Part shown: positions 1-11,693 of the stretch, one piece after another | Layout of the letters: each line of letters opens with the position of its first letter | How positions within the stretch are numbered: position 1 is the first letter of the stretch | Assembly (NCBI RefSeq): GCF_022201045.2 | Contig: NC_068562.1 | Span: 3,162,001 to 3,226,000, forward strand | Source of the DNA: Citrus sinensis | Lineage: Eukaryota; Streptophyta; Magnoliopsida; Sapindales; Rutaceae | Reading direction: 5' to 3' | Length of the DNA: 64,000 nt | Notes under the pieces: generated by a model | Databases searched by the model: none | What the model saw: the letters and a program-made list of their open reading frames with translations, nothing else | What the model was told of the DNA's origin: nothing | Program-made: the position numbers and the translations under genes

Positions 1-644
1 ACTTTTTATATACAAGGTCACTTCTCTTCATTGATTGTTCAGATTATTGGTGTTGAACTGTCTCTTTCAGCTGTGCTGCCCCAACTTTCAATTATCGCGT
101 GCTTCTTTGTAGTTAGTTAGTATACTTAGATTACCGTTCTGCTCACTTTCTTATATTCATAAGTTCATGGAAGAGAAAGCATAAAATTTTCCCTTACTTG
201 AAACTGTAAATATGAGATTGAAACTGTAAATATGAGGTAAACTATCATGATGCAACAAAATGGTATGTAACTTAGTTAAACTTTGGCAAAATGGATGCTT
301 CTGGTGCACATATTAACGACAGATAGAACAATTATCGCAGCTGCTGAAGTCTGATCCAATATAAGGAGATTTTCCTGCAATATTCTTCCTGATTTGTGAA
401 ACAGTTACCATATTTTTTTGGTGCCAATATAATGTGTTTTGAAGCATTAACAAACAATGCCCAAACTCATTCAAAGAAAAATACTAGAGTGGTTGGCTAC
501 ATTGTTCAGTTTTCTCATTGATATCCTTGTGTTTTGTTCTGTGCTGCAGTCATTGCATTAATTTTGTATATTACCTTGCATAGTATGAGATTGCTTATTG
601 TTTCTAAAAAGTGTCTGTCTACTGCCACTTTTATGCCATAACAG

Positions 645-871
645 GGGGATATTTGAAAAGTATTAGAACCAGCTTAAAATATCTGTGCCCAGCTGAACAT
701 ATTTCTCCCAAAATTGAGGTAGATGTCAGCAATCTCGATATTGGAGATAGAGTATTCATGAGCGACATTGAGGTTCATCCATCCTGGAAGCTTCTGAGCA
801 AGAATGAGAAAATGCCTCTATGCAAGATCTCGGCAACTAAGTTGGAAAACCCAGAACCTGCAGTGATGTAG
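645..871 (+). CDS. Ribosomal protein L25-like, last exon (partial gene)
   Basis: The reading frame ends at TAG 869-871 and opens at a good acceptor (cataacag) at 641-644. The exon supplies about 75 C-terminal residues containing IRTSLKYLCP and IEVDVSNLDIGDR, which match the C-terminal beta domain of the bacterial-type L25/TL5 (Ctc) family used in plant organellar ribosomes. L25 binds 5S rRNA in the large subunit. The rest of the gene lies left of the window, so bases 1-644 are intron sequence. There is no in-frame ATG in the exon, so it cannot stand alone. Family recognition is from memory of plant L25-like proteins; organelle targeting cannot be judged here. Confidence 0.8.
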
Positions 872-2990
872 GCACTGAAGTGGAACTTGGGCAAGGTTTG
901 CAGATTTATGAGTAGAATACCTAAGAGAAGAAGCGGAAAAAAAGAAATGGGGGTGGGGGTTAAAAAAAGAAAGAAAGAAAGAGATGGAATAAGCCGGTTC
1001 TTTTAACCGGGCTTCAGGATGTGCTTTGGTTTCCGTGTAAAAGAAGGGACAATTAATGGTCAGAGCTTAAATTAAAAAATACCGGTTGTTCTGTAGCATT
1101 CGTGGATAGATTTCATTGCATGTTATATTTGATAATTTTATTATACAACTAGGTGAATGGTTGTATCATTCATTTTAGTATCTGCTTCTTTCTACCCCTT
1201 TTACCCCTTCAGTGTAATTTGACAGGAGCATAACAGCAACACCAATGGTCCTTTATAAGCGGCTGTGAATAGTATGGTTCTAGGAATCCATGTATTTTGG
1301 GTACTTTCATCGTATATGACTGTTGACTTTGCCTGGGAGTCTGCTAAAACATGGACTGGGTCTTGAAGAAGCTTCAGTAAACCACTGAATTAGAATTGAT
1401 TCCTAATTAACAACTTGAATTTGATCAAGTAAACTGTAAAGCCATTGCTACATCCAGAGATTATCGTGTTAAATAACCACACGCCAAAAAACAAAATAGA
1501 GACGAGGGAGCAATGATCTGCGGCGAATGTCCGCGCATGGTTCCCTAAGCGTCCGATGTAATGGACCCAGGACCCAGGACCCATTCAATTCAATACAAAC
1601 ATCTCTATGCTTTCAGTCAATGGATATACGCTCTGCTTTCGCGAGCATAATGTAAAAAGAACTATTCTCTTCTCCAAAGATTTTACTACTCTGATCTTTG
1701 ATAGAATAATCACCACTTGGTTGGGATTCAAGAGGTAAAAGAAAGTGACAAGGTCATGTTTGGTTATGAAAATTAGTGTAGCATTACACCTCCAACATTA
1801 AAAATATGAGGATACGGGTCGATGCCTGGAACTTCGACTAACTGCGATAAATTTAGTTTGTTTATACATTTTCTACTTTATAGCTTCCTTTCTTAGTGAA
1901 ACCACGATCATACGCATAATAATGTCACAGCAATGATTCAATGAATTTTTAGTCAACTATATAGAAACTATGCTGTGGATGCTAGTAAGTAGGAAGAAAA
2001 TAAAATAAAATGAAAAAAGGACTGGTTTAATTAATTAATTTTATAGAAGACCGACTGCGAAAGCGAACTCCCTGGCGCAAATCCTTCATCTTCATCTTCT
2101 ACCCACAACTTTCCAACCATCAACTTCAATAACATAAAGTGACTTGGCCGGGGAGAGAATTTCATTTTCTGGCCGGTATTTTTCTTTTGTTATTTTATTT
2201 TATTTTTCCTATTTTTCGATAACTTTTTCATGGTGCAGCTTTGGTGCTCAGGTCAAGCTAATACACTTGTGTTGGAGCCGGTTGTATTGACTCTGATGAT
2301 AGTGCGTGGAGATTCTAACGGCCCCAATGGTGGCAGTCTTAAATATATGATTTTCAAGAAATTATTTAGATGATATTACTTTTGGTGAGGCAATGGCCTT
2401 GCCTTTAGGTTTTTAATTTATTAGTGAGATTGATTTGTCTCTGTCGATTGTTTAGTTGACCTTGTTTATGCGTTGTACTTTGTAGGTTTTTCAGTTCAGA
2501 TTAGTTATGTCCTAAAGGTTTATAATCAGTTAGTGGATGACTTGGTTTTATTGTATAGAAAACAGCTTTTTCATCCCACTTGATTCTTTTTCATATTATT
2601 CTAGTTTTCGTTAAAAAAAAAAAAATTATAGTCTTGTATGTGTTGTAAATATAGATTATAACAGAAAGTAAAGAATGAGTAAAACAAATATATAATGAAT
2701 GAATTATACTAAGCTTTTGTTATAAAGCCATTATTTCTCATACGTTATTTACAAAGCCAAATGGCTATATTTATAGAGCCATTCGGCCAATCAAAAAAAT
2801 GCCAAGCTTAGGAAACGTGGCATGATTGAAAAGCCTACGTACTCTTCAGTTCACGTATAATTTCGGTTTCCGAGCTAATTAGCCAAATAGATGCATGCCA
2901 TACATGCATAGCTATTTAATTTAACGATCAATACCCTTTCACCAAAGTTTACCGCTCACAATTGCCTGGTCAACTTTTGTCACGAAAGCA
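872..2990. other. Intergenic, no gene seen
   Basis: This holds the 3' UTR and downstream of the L25-like gene, then AT-rich sequence. A purine-rich run lies at about 930-985. I see no credible ORF, RNA gene or transposon end. Confidence 0.5.
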
Positions 2991-3538
2991 CCAATGGGGT
3001 TTTCGTCTAATGGGATAAGTCTTGTACTTATAATGTTAGGTGTAAGGGTTTGATCCTCTATAAGAGCATTATGAAGGTTAGTTTCAGTATTCTCTCAATT
3101 ATCAACTAATTGAGTGAAAACAATATCTCCATTACGAAATGTGAGTGAAGTAGACATCTCTCGAATGAAATGTGAATGAAGTAGGCACCCCTGATAATTG
3201 AGTGGAGACTGTGTCTCCCTTACAAAATGTGAGTAAAGTAAGCACCACTCGAACGAACAAAATGTGGGTGAAGTAGGCACCCTTCGAATGTTAGATCAAT
3301 GAGTTAATGTATGGTGGTGGTCCCAATTGTTTAATATGATCCCTTACAAAATGTGAGTAAAGTAGGCACCTCTCGAACGAACGAAATGTGGGTGAAGTAA
3401 GCACCCCTCTAATATTAGATCAATGAGTTAATGTATGGCGGTAGTCCCCGTTATTTAGTATGATTGTAAATATTGTAATTGTAATGTCTGATATAATATT
3501 AGTAACAATCTGTATATAACAGAATTCAAAAAAAAAAA
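2991..3538 (+). mobile_element. SINE-like retroposon with A tail and internal duplication
   Basis: The element ends in an A-run at about 3528-3538. It is flanked by a near-perfect direct repeat: TTGTCACGAAAG just before it (about 2978-2989) and TTGTCACAAAAG just after the tail (about 3539-3550). That is the mark of target-primed retrotransposition. Near the 5' end, GGGTTTGATCCTC resembles a polymerase III B box and TAATGGGATAAG a degenerate A box, suggesting tRNA origin. The body contains a 124-bp direct duplication (copies start at 3217 and 3341) and shorter repeats of the AATGTGAGTGAAGTAGGCACC type. A diverged relative lies at about 42450-42738. It encodes no protein. Confidence 0.55.
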
Positions 3539-4407
3539 TTGTCACAAAAGTGGCTATGCTAATTAGCTTTGATCTTCAAGATGACTTGGTTTATTAACCA
3601 ATTACAACAAGAGGTGACTAAGCGCTAGCCAAACTAAGTAAGGGGTAACGGTGGATATAGACACTAATACCACAACAATATATATATATAAACGAAAAAG
3701 TGGGTGTTTATATAGTTATTCTCATGTGCGAGTATACTCTTTTTTTTTTTAATGAAAACACATATTATTAAACTGTATAATTTAATTAAGTGAATTTTCA
3801 ATACACTATAAAATTATGAAATTAAAAAATATATCCTTATAAAAAAAATTAGGACGGTACTAGAAAAAGGTGACACTAAGTCACTAACACGCGCACACAC
3901 ATCAGATATGGTACAAGGAATAGGTGGAAGGTATCTGGCGTACCAATCATGTAGATATTATATTATATTTTAGGGGAGAAGATATAGAGGAGCCTCGATT
4001 CGATTGAATTTGCTTGTCCTCCTCCCATAACGGAATTCACACGCGCCAGACGCAAATGTAACAGAAAATAAAATATATAACGGCAAAACGACGCTCTGCA
4101 GAAAGAAAAGAGAGGAGGAGGAGGGAAGAAACGAAGACCAAAAAAGAAAAGAGGGAGAAAGGAGAGGCTTGACTTTAGTTATATTATTATTTGCCCCCTC
4201 AAAACGGAGAGAATAGACCTTGGTAAGACCCCGCTTGGGCGGGTAACCGAACGGAGTACGTTGTAAACCGCGTTCTTGAATCAAACCACCTCCTCCGCAT
4301 CCAATTCCAGTCGTTACAAATTCAAAAACACAATGCGTATCATTTGCTCCCATTTTCTTCCTCCTCCCTCGTAATTGAAAGAAAAATAATGATAGTGTCT
4401 GGCCAGC
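3539..4407 (+). other. Upstream region and 5' UTR of the MAPKKK5-like gene
   Basis: AT-rich intergenic sequence passes into a purine-rich stretch at about 4080-4170, probably the 5' leader of the kinase gene beginning at 4408. I see no separate gene; the long minus-strand frame here has no recognisable protein character. Confidence 0.4.
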
Positions 4408-7400
4408 ATGCGTTGGCTTCACAACATCTCTTTCTCCTCTGCACCTTCATCGTCCTCCTCTTCTCCCGTCTCCGCCTATTCTTCTCGCGCTAAACGAGAT
4501 TTTTTCTATTTGAAAAATAGTCGAAAAATTCATTTTAAAAATCTCAACAGCAATAATAATAACAACAGCAGCAACAGCAACAAAAAGAATTCGCGGGGGC
4601 CGAGGTTGACGAGGCAGAAGAAGCTACGGCATTTAAGCGATCAGGAGGTTGTCGGAGTAACGAGATTGGCAAACCCGGATGTTTCGGAGTCGGTATCGTC
4701 TAGAGATAATAATAGTAATGATCATTCCTCCTCGGCATTGAGGACGTCGACGTCTTCGCCGGTTCCGTTGCCGCTGCCATTACCCGTGCCCCTTCGCGTG
4801 GATGACGAGAGAGACCGTGACGGGCTTTCTGATAGAGATAGAGTAGATTGCGCTGCGCCTGACAGAGTTTCTAATTCTTCCTCTAATTCCCCTATCGCCA
4901 GGTTTCCTTTTAATTTCTCTTCTCTTCCCTTCCCTGTTGGTTCAATTCGATAAATTAATTGCGTCAATTTGATTTTGCACTGTACATTCATAAAATAAAT
5001 TTCTTACTTATGGAATGGGGTATTATTACGCAAGATAATTAGGTGTTTTATGATTTCGAAATTGAAGAGCAGATGCGTGCGGTTATTTCTTTTTCATTTC
5101 ATTTCTATCTCCTGGCACCTGTGTAATATTTCAAAAATCTTAAGCATTCCAACTATTTTAGATTATTTGAATTTTCATTCGTCGTTCCTACTTCAATAAA
5201 TATTTTTCTGGCATGTTGTTGATCATATGCATTTTTTGCATTATTGTCCTGTTTCAGCGTGTTTTCTCGCCGTGTTGGGAGGAAGATGCCTGAGTTCTTT
5301 GACACGAAGTCATCTAGATCAGTGAATCTAGCGCTGAATTATGTAGAAAGATCTAGAGATAACTTCAGGCTTAATATTCCTGCTAAGAGTGCTCCTACTA
5401 GTCCATTCACAAGTCCTGTACGCAGCCCGCAAAGGAGTGTTGGTGGGATGTTTCAATATAAGGTTCCTAATGGAAATCAAGGATGGTCTGCCCCAGAGAT
5501 GCCAACATTGGATATTCCTGGTCTTCCTCCCCCGGCATTCTTTGATTACACTGTTTTTAGCGCTGAAAGTTCTCCCTTTCACAGTCCTCGAAGCAGAAGT
5601 CCATGTCGAAATGCCATAAGCCCAAGTGGACCTTCATCGCCAATTCACTCAAAGTTGTCCCGTGAGAGTACTGTTCGTATTGAAGTTCACCCATTACCTC
5701 TTCCTCCAGGAGCAGCTGTGCTTTCACCATCAGCTACTATTCCACAAGTTGCTGCTAAACCTGAACCTTTGCCAATGAATAGTCAATGGCAAAAGGGAAA
5801 GCTTATTGGGCGTGGTACATTTGGCAGTGTTTATGTTGCCAGCAACAGGTATACAAGTTCTGAGTATCTTTATGCTAGTTTCTCTATATTGAGACAGCAA
5901 ACACTCAACTTTGGTCTTTTCTCTTTGACAGAGAAACGGGAGCTTTGTGTGCGATGAAGGAGGTTGATATTTTTCCTGATGACCCAAAATCTGCAGAGAG
6001 TATAAAGCAACTGGAACAGGTTACTTTTCAGCATGATTTCATTTTAAATGAACTTAATTTACTACATGCATAAGAGTGATAGCAACCTAGTTGATTATAT
6101 GGAGCCTACAGAGCACTTGTGGTTTTTATTTTGGGGGTATCTTTTGGTAGACAGTGAAAGATATTTCCCAACTATTCATCTAATCCATCCATTTCTTTCA
6201 GGAGATTAAAGTTCTCAGCCATCTGAAGCACCCAAACATTGTTCAGTATTATGGTAGTGAAATAGTAAGCAATCTTCCAGTTTCGTGTTTGGTGTCCTCC
6301 CTTATTGGAGCTTTGCTAGAATATCGTCAACTGACTGAGAATTCAATTTTATGCATATGCAGGTTGAGGACAAATTTTATATATATCTGGAGTATGTTCA
6401 TCCTGGATCGATTAATAAATACGTCCGTGAACATTGTGGAGCCATTACAGAATCAGTTGTGCGCAATTTTACTCGTCATATTCTTAGTGGGTTAGCATAC
6501 TTGCATAGCAAAAAGACAATCCACAGGTATAAGAGTGTGCTTTGCCGGAGAAGTTGATATTTTTCTCAGCTTACGATTAGTGTGGCAAAATTAAAGTATA
6601 GCAACTTTATATGTTTAGTTTTAAGTCAAGTATAGAATGAATTGTAATCATGGTAGCAGGAAAATTGTATTTTATCATGTTTATTCAGAGCCTTAGTGTT
6701 CTATTTTTATCTGGAAAACATAGGGACATCAAAGGAGCTAATCTGCTTGTCGATGCATCAGGGGTTGTTAAGCTTGCTGACTTTGGAATGGCCAAACATG
6801 TGAGTTTTTAGTAAATTTTTAATTATCTTTATGTGCCAACCCAGAAACATGGTTGTGAACGCATGCCTGTGAGATCTTTTACAATTTAGTTATGTGCAAC
6901 TGCAGTAACTTTCAAAGGGATCTTCTATTTATTTATTTATATTTTGCTATTTTCTTTTCTCTTCATAGATATTCGGCGAGTTTTATTGACATTTTCTGAA
7001 GTGTATTTGTCAAAAATATGTATATTTATTGCTTTTTTTAATGTGATTATATCATTTACTCTGGTGCAAGAAGTAAAGAAGAAATTACATAGCATGCTTG
7101 AATATGAAAGGTAGATAAATTATATAGCATGCTTGAATATGAAAGGTAGATAAATTATTTTGTTGTGGGCTCTGCTCTTGTGCCTGTGGGAAAATGTGAT
7201 GGTATTGTCCTTGTGTAAGTACATGGTTATAGTCCCAATCTAAGGCTTGTGATCTTGTGTTATGAAACCCGTCTTGGGCAGTATTCTCATTTCGTTTGTC
7301 TATTACGTTCAAACGCTATTATATTACCAGTCAAATGTTTTTGTGTTACGACTGCTTTACATGTTAGGAATTCATGGGATTATTTGATGAACCCAGCACT

Positions 7401-8990
7401 TATTCTTTCTGATTCCTGTAATGAGCCAAATAATTTGGAGAATGATTATTTTGATTGGCTGCAAAAACACCAACTACATTATGGTGTCGTCATCATGCTC
7501 TTTATGTTGCTGTAATAATTCATAATCTAGAATGTAATGCATTATTTTTTTTTTCTCTCTTCTCACTGGAGCTTGAATTGTGATTCTTATTTGCAGCTTA
7601 CCGGTCAAAAAGCTGATCTTTCTATGAAGGGAAGTCCATACTGGATGGCTCCAGAGGTACCTGCTAGTAGCTATTTCTACATTTTACTACATAAATTTTT
7701 GCAGCCTAGAGCCTCACCTCGCTGAAATAATTATTTTTTTTCCTGTAGCTCATGATGGCTGTCATGCAGAAAGGTAAAAGTTCTGATAGTGCACTTGCTG
7801 TTGACATCTGGAGCTTGGGCTGTACAATTATTGAAATGTATACTGGGAAACCTCCCTGGAGTGAATATGAAGGGGTGAGCATCAACTGTTTCTTAAACTT
7901 ATTTATTCATTGTGACCGGCACTCACTGCATATTTCACTATGCCAAATTGCTATTACTGGCCATTGCTAAGAAAGTAACTCAGGGTTTTGAAGAACTTGG
8001 TTTTGCATCATTAAACTTCTTCTTGCTTGCTACTTCTACTGCATTAGTTACTCTTGTTTCCGTCAATCATATCTACTCTTTAGATTTGCTGCTGAAAGGC
8101 TTCTTTGCCTGCTAGGAAGAGAATCCTAAGTTTTCTTCCCAACAATAATCCATTTCATTCACCCAAAATTATGAATTATTTAATTTCCCTTTTTACTGGT
8201 CTTTCTTTTATCCCACCCTCTGATAAATTGTTTAACATTCTTTTATTGATAAAGGCCGCAGCAATGTTCAAAGTTATGAGGGATACCCCAGCGATACCTG
8301 ACAGTTTGTCACCTGAGGGCAAAGATTTTCTGAGATGCTGCTTTCAAAGAAATCCTGCAGAGAGGCCACCAGCAAGCCTGTTACTAGAACACCGATTTCT
8401 GAAAAACTCGCAACAACCCGATGTCCCTTCCTGCTCCCTGTCGTTTAGTGGGATGCAATTGACAGTAAGCTAAATAAGCCATTCCATTCCACTTCTTTTC
8501 CTTCAAATTTCATAGGGATTTTGAGTCCAAAAAAAAAAAAAAAAATTTCATAGGGATTTAAAATGTATTTGTGTTGTCCTGACAGGAGAAACCGCATAGT
8601 CCAAGAGAGAAGGCTGACGCTAAATATGATCAAGTGGCAGCACTTTCAAGCTCACGAAGTTCAAGAAAGGCAACTTTGGAAAGGTAGCAGTTCGTTCCTC
8701 TTTTATCTTTCCTCTTGCCCCTTAACTAACTGAATCCTCCTCATTCTTCTCAAAATTGTTAATTATTTACTTTTGCGTTATTCTTTTTCTCCAGTGAAAA
8801 TGGCCGACGATCCCATCTCGAAACTTCCGACTTGACAGTTGCCTCCACTTGTTCTCCACGTTCCACCCTCGAGGCTCTTCCTTGTTTATCTCCTTTGTAT
8901 TCAGGACCCAGCACCCGTCATAGCAGTGCTTCTGCAATTGTCCTTGGCCTTATTGGTCGGGGTTCCAAAAAGAATCGCGTTGGAAGATGA
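4408..8990 (+). CDS. MAPKKK5: MAPKKK5-like protein kinase (MEKK/YODA group)
   Basis: Eleven exons join in frame: 4408-4901, 5258-5848, 5932-6019, 6202-6264, 6363-6526, 6724-6799, 7597-7656, 7749-7874, 8255-8464, 8586-8683 and 8795-8990, giving about 721 residues. The N-terminus ([11 protein letters not shown]) and the [11 protein letters not shown] motif match Arabidopsis MAPKKK5, which is about the same length. Residues 1-340 are low-complexity, rich in Ser, Asn and Pro. The kinase domain is at about 342-605: glycine loop [13 protein letters not shown]-type AMKEVDIF, catalytic [17 protein letters not shown], activation loop GSPYWMAPE, then [12 protein letters not shown]. The C-terminal tail is Ser-rich and ends NRVGR. 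In Arabidopsis this kinase acts in chitin-triggered immunity, upstream of MKK4/5 and MPK3/6; that role here is inferred. A 35-bp tandem duplication (about 7088-7160) sits in intron 6. Confidence 0.93.
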
Positions 8991-9971
8991 AACGGAGGAG
9001 TGGACGTCTTGCGGCTTAGTTTCTCATAGGGTTTGTCAATGACACGGTAAAATACCTTGTTTTAGAGACCGATCGGCGCTGTGTCAGGGTAAACTTGACG
9101 CTTAATAGAGTGCTCTATTTGCATCATCTTCATCATGAAAAGGCCCTCGAAGCTTCAAGCACCTTTTGTCCTGGAAGTATGAATATCTAGGTAGCCGGAA
9201 AGTAGAAGCAGGTTTTGTCACTACTCACTAACAATGATCTTCTGCAATTATGGAAGTTCATTTTTATGTTTTTTTTTTCTTTTTTTTTCAGGTTAATATT
9301 CTTACCTCCATGTACACATTTTGACGGATTCAAAACAAAATTTTCAGAGAATAGGTTAAGTCTCCCATATGTAGTGGTCACTCTTTTTTACGAAGAATCC
9401 GATTCGGATGGGACAATCTGAGGGTCTCCATTGTTGGATTGTTCTCTACATATATGTATATAATCTGTATTGTACTTACTATTTTTCACATTGAAAGAAA
9501 AGAAAGGAAAAGAAGTTCAAATACCCTATAGAAGTAGAAGCTTTCCCATTTTTCGTGTAATGAAGAATGCGTTATGTGTACATCTGTTGGTGGTGTTGTT
9601 ATAATGTTATGGGATCCACGGCGGCCCAACAATAATTTTCTATTTTACGAAATCGAAAATGACAAAACTCGTCCTTAAAAAGACGTGCTAGTGCTGGTGC
9701 TGGATACATGGTTACGGGTTATTGGTTTGTCATTCTAACTTTTCTCGAAATTCCTCCATTGGAAATGGTATGTGTGGTCCACTGATGGAGTGACACTTGA
9801 CAATTGCGGTAAGCATTAGCCCATTGGAACTCATGCGTGTTCCACAATTCCACATGCCCCTGCTAAAAGGGCCACATGAGAAACGACCAAGACTCTTTCA
9901 AAAAGTCTGAAAGCGATAATAATCCCCCACACTCTTTCCTAGGAAAAAACATGCTTAGGAACTATGCTCAT
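8991..9971. other. 3' UTR of the kinase gene and spacer
   Basis: The 3' UTR of the MAPKKK5-like gene probably runs to about 9500. Beyond that is unremarkable spacer. No ORF or transposon end was seen before the target duplication at 9972. Confidence 0.4.
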
Positions 9972-9980
9972 TAGTGTGAG

Positions 9981-10030
9981 GGACACGGCTACCATGCAGG
10001 GCATAAAATCCCTGTATGGTACAGGGGCTG
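9981..10030 (+). repeat. Left terminal inverted repeat with hairpin
   Basis: This pairs with 17905-17954. Bases 9990-10021 form a near-perfect hairpin (arms TACCATGCAGGG and CCCTGTATGGTA). Further hairpins built on TTGGATTC/GAATCCAA follow at 10038-10070 and at about 10170-10199. Confidence 0.7.
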
Positions 10031-10407
10031 CCCTTGAGCCGTTGGATTCAGCTTATTTGAATCCAATGGCTGGGGTTTTAGTTTGAAAAAAAAAAGAAAA
10101 AAATGAATAAAAGTAGAAAAAAATATGGCAACCGGTTCAACGGGGGTAGTTACAGTACGTAGAAAATTACCGTTGGATTGAATAGAGTGGATCCAATGGC
10201 TGAGATTTGTTTTATTATTCAATAATTAAAAAAATTTGAAAAAACAAACCTGTAAAACTGAAATAAACAAAAAAAATCCCCACCACTCACTCACTCACCT
10301 CACCGTCACCACTCCCTCACCTCACACACGTCAAACACCTCACCACTCCTCACCTCACACGCGCCTCACCACGGCCATCAACGGTGGCAACTGAAGGAGT
10401 TCCTAGG

Positions 10408-10545
10408 CAACGATCAACGGCGGCACAAGGACAGGCTGATCTCCGCCGTCGGCAACGATCAACGAAGGCAGAAGGATGGGCTGATGTTCTTCGTTGACAA
10501 TGATCAACGGCGGCACAAGCACAACCCTGTTCCTCGCGCAATCCA
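10408..10545. repeat. 45-bp tandem repeat, about three copies
   Basis: Units begin CAACGATCAACGG at about 10408, 10453 and 10498. The period is a multiple of three, so frames stay open through it, but no protein family is recognised. A CACTC/CACCTC-rich tract (10275-10380) precedes it. Confidence 0.6.
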
Positions 10546-10861
10546 TCTCCAACGCTAGAATAGCTGTCGTCAAGGGCTTCGGTGGGACGCCACAACTATT
10601 GCTCAACCACCTCTGCGCTGCTACTGTACCATCATCTCCTCACCGCACGACATCAGAACTATTGTTCTAGCTTCGCCCCACATTCGCTTTACCACCAGAA
10701 TCATCAAGCAAAACGTTAGTATTAGATTAGATTTTCTGAATTAATTTATAATTAGGGTTTGATTTGAACTGTATCAAGATATTATTTTGCTAATTTGTAG
10801 TTATGTGGTTTTTTTTTTGTAATTAAAGTCTTAATTTTTTCCTTCCAATGGACTTGTGCAG

Positions 10862-11693
10862 CGATGCTGACGGGTTCAACTGACCGTTCAATTCTGGCCA
10901 CGGATGTGGAGACTGGAGCCACTATTGCTCGTCTTGAGGATTCTCATGAGTAAGTTCCCATATTTATTTTTTCTCAAATTATTGATCATTAATGGTCCAA
11001 GAAATATGGTTCTGATGCTCTGATATGTTATCTATTTGCAGGGATGCTATTTATAGTTTGATCAACGTGACAGAGTCAACTGTTGCCTCTGGCGATGATC
11101 AAGGTTGTATTAAGGTGGTTTTCTTCCCCAGTAGCTGCTATGAAACTGGTTTCTTCTCATTTCCTTCTCTTTGAAAGCCGTAACAGTGTTTAGGAAAGTA
11201 TTGTCATAAGTATAGCGTCTAGCAAATGAATTTCCTGCAAACATAGTCCAATCAGCTATTTACATGATTGAAGTCTACTTCCAATGACATTTGGTTTTCT
11301 CCAATGGCTTTTTGCTTATTGGCTTTGAGGTTCTTTAATTATCTTCTTACTTTTGTGATCTTTGATGAATGTAAAATCATTTCTAATTACATTTTATCAT
11401 TAAATGATATCTAAAGTTCATTGTTTTTATTTGAAAATATTAACATTTGTTTTTTTTATTTGTCTATTTGTTTTTTAGGATATTTAATCACTGTGCTGAA
11501 TCTGTTTGAATTATTAATTTGCTTTTAAGGGTTCAATTTTTTATTCAACCCACTTATCTTTTTGTTTGATTTTTACTGCATTGGAGGTATGAGATACCAG
11601 ACAACGTACTCTCTGCAATTCTTTTGACGCTCATAAGGAATATGTTTCAGATATGACTTTTGCAGCTGATGCAATGAAACTGCTAGGAACAAG
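10862..11693 (+). pseudogene. WDR55: Captured WDR55 (WD40) gene fragment, broken
   Basis: Three exon-like blocks with intact splice borders remain: 10862-10949 (LTGSTDRSILATDVETGA), 11042-11114 (VASGDDQGCIK) and 11587-11693 (SFDAHKEYVSDMTF). In order they match consecutive WD repeats of plant WDR55, a WD40 protein that binds DDB1 and has been linked to ribosome biogenesis. The third block opens GTA TGA GAT: a stop stands where the family has the Trp of the VWD motif. The N-terminal and C-terminal repeats are missing. Introns are retained, so the fragment was captured from genomic DNA rather than from mRNA. It lies inside the 8-kb element. Confidence 0.8.

Noticed and set aside
3970-4422. 150-codon minus-strand frame
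   Set aside because: It lies over the kinase leader, is antisense to the gene, and has no recognisable domain.
10350-10606. Overlapping minus-strand frames
   Set aside because: They result from the 45-bp tandem repeat, whose period preserves frame.
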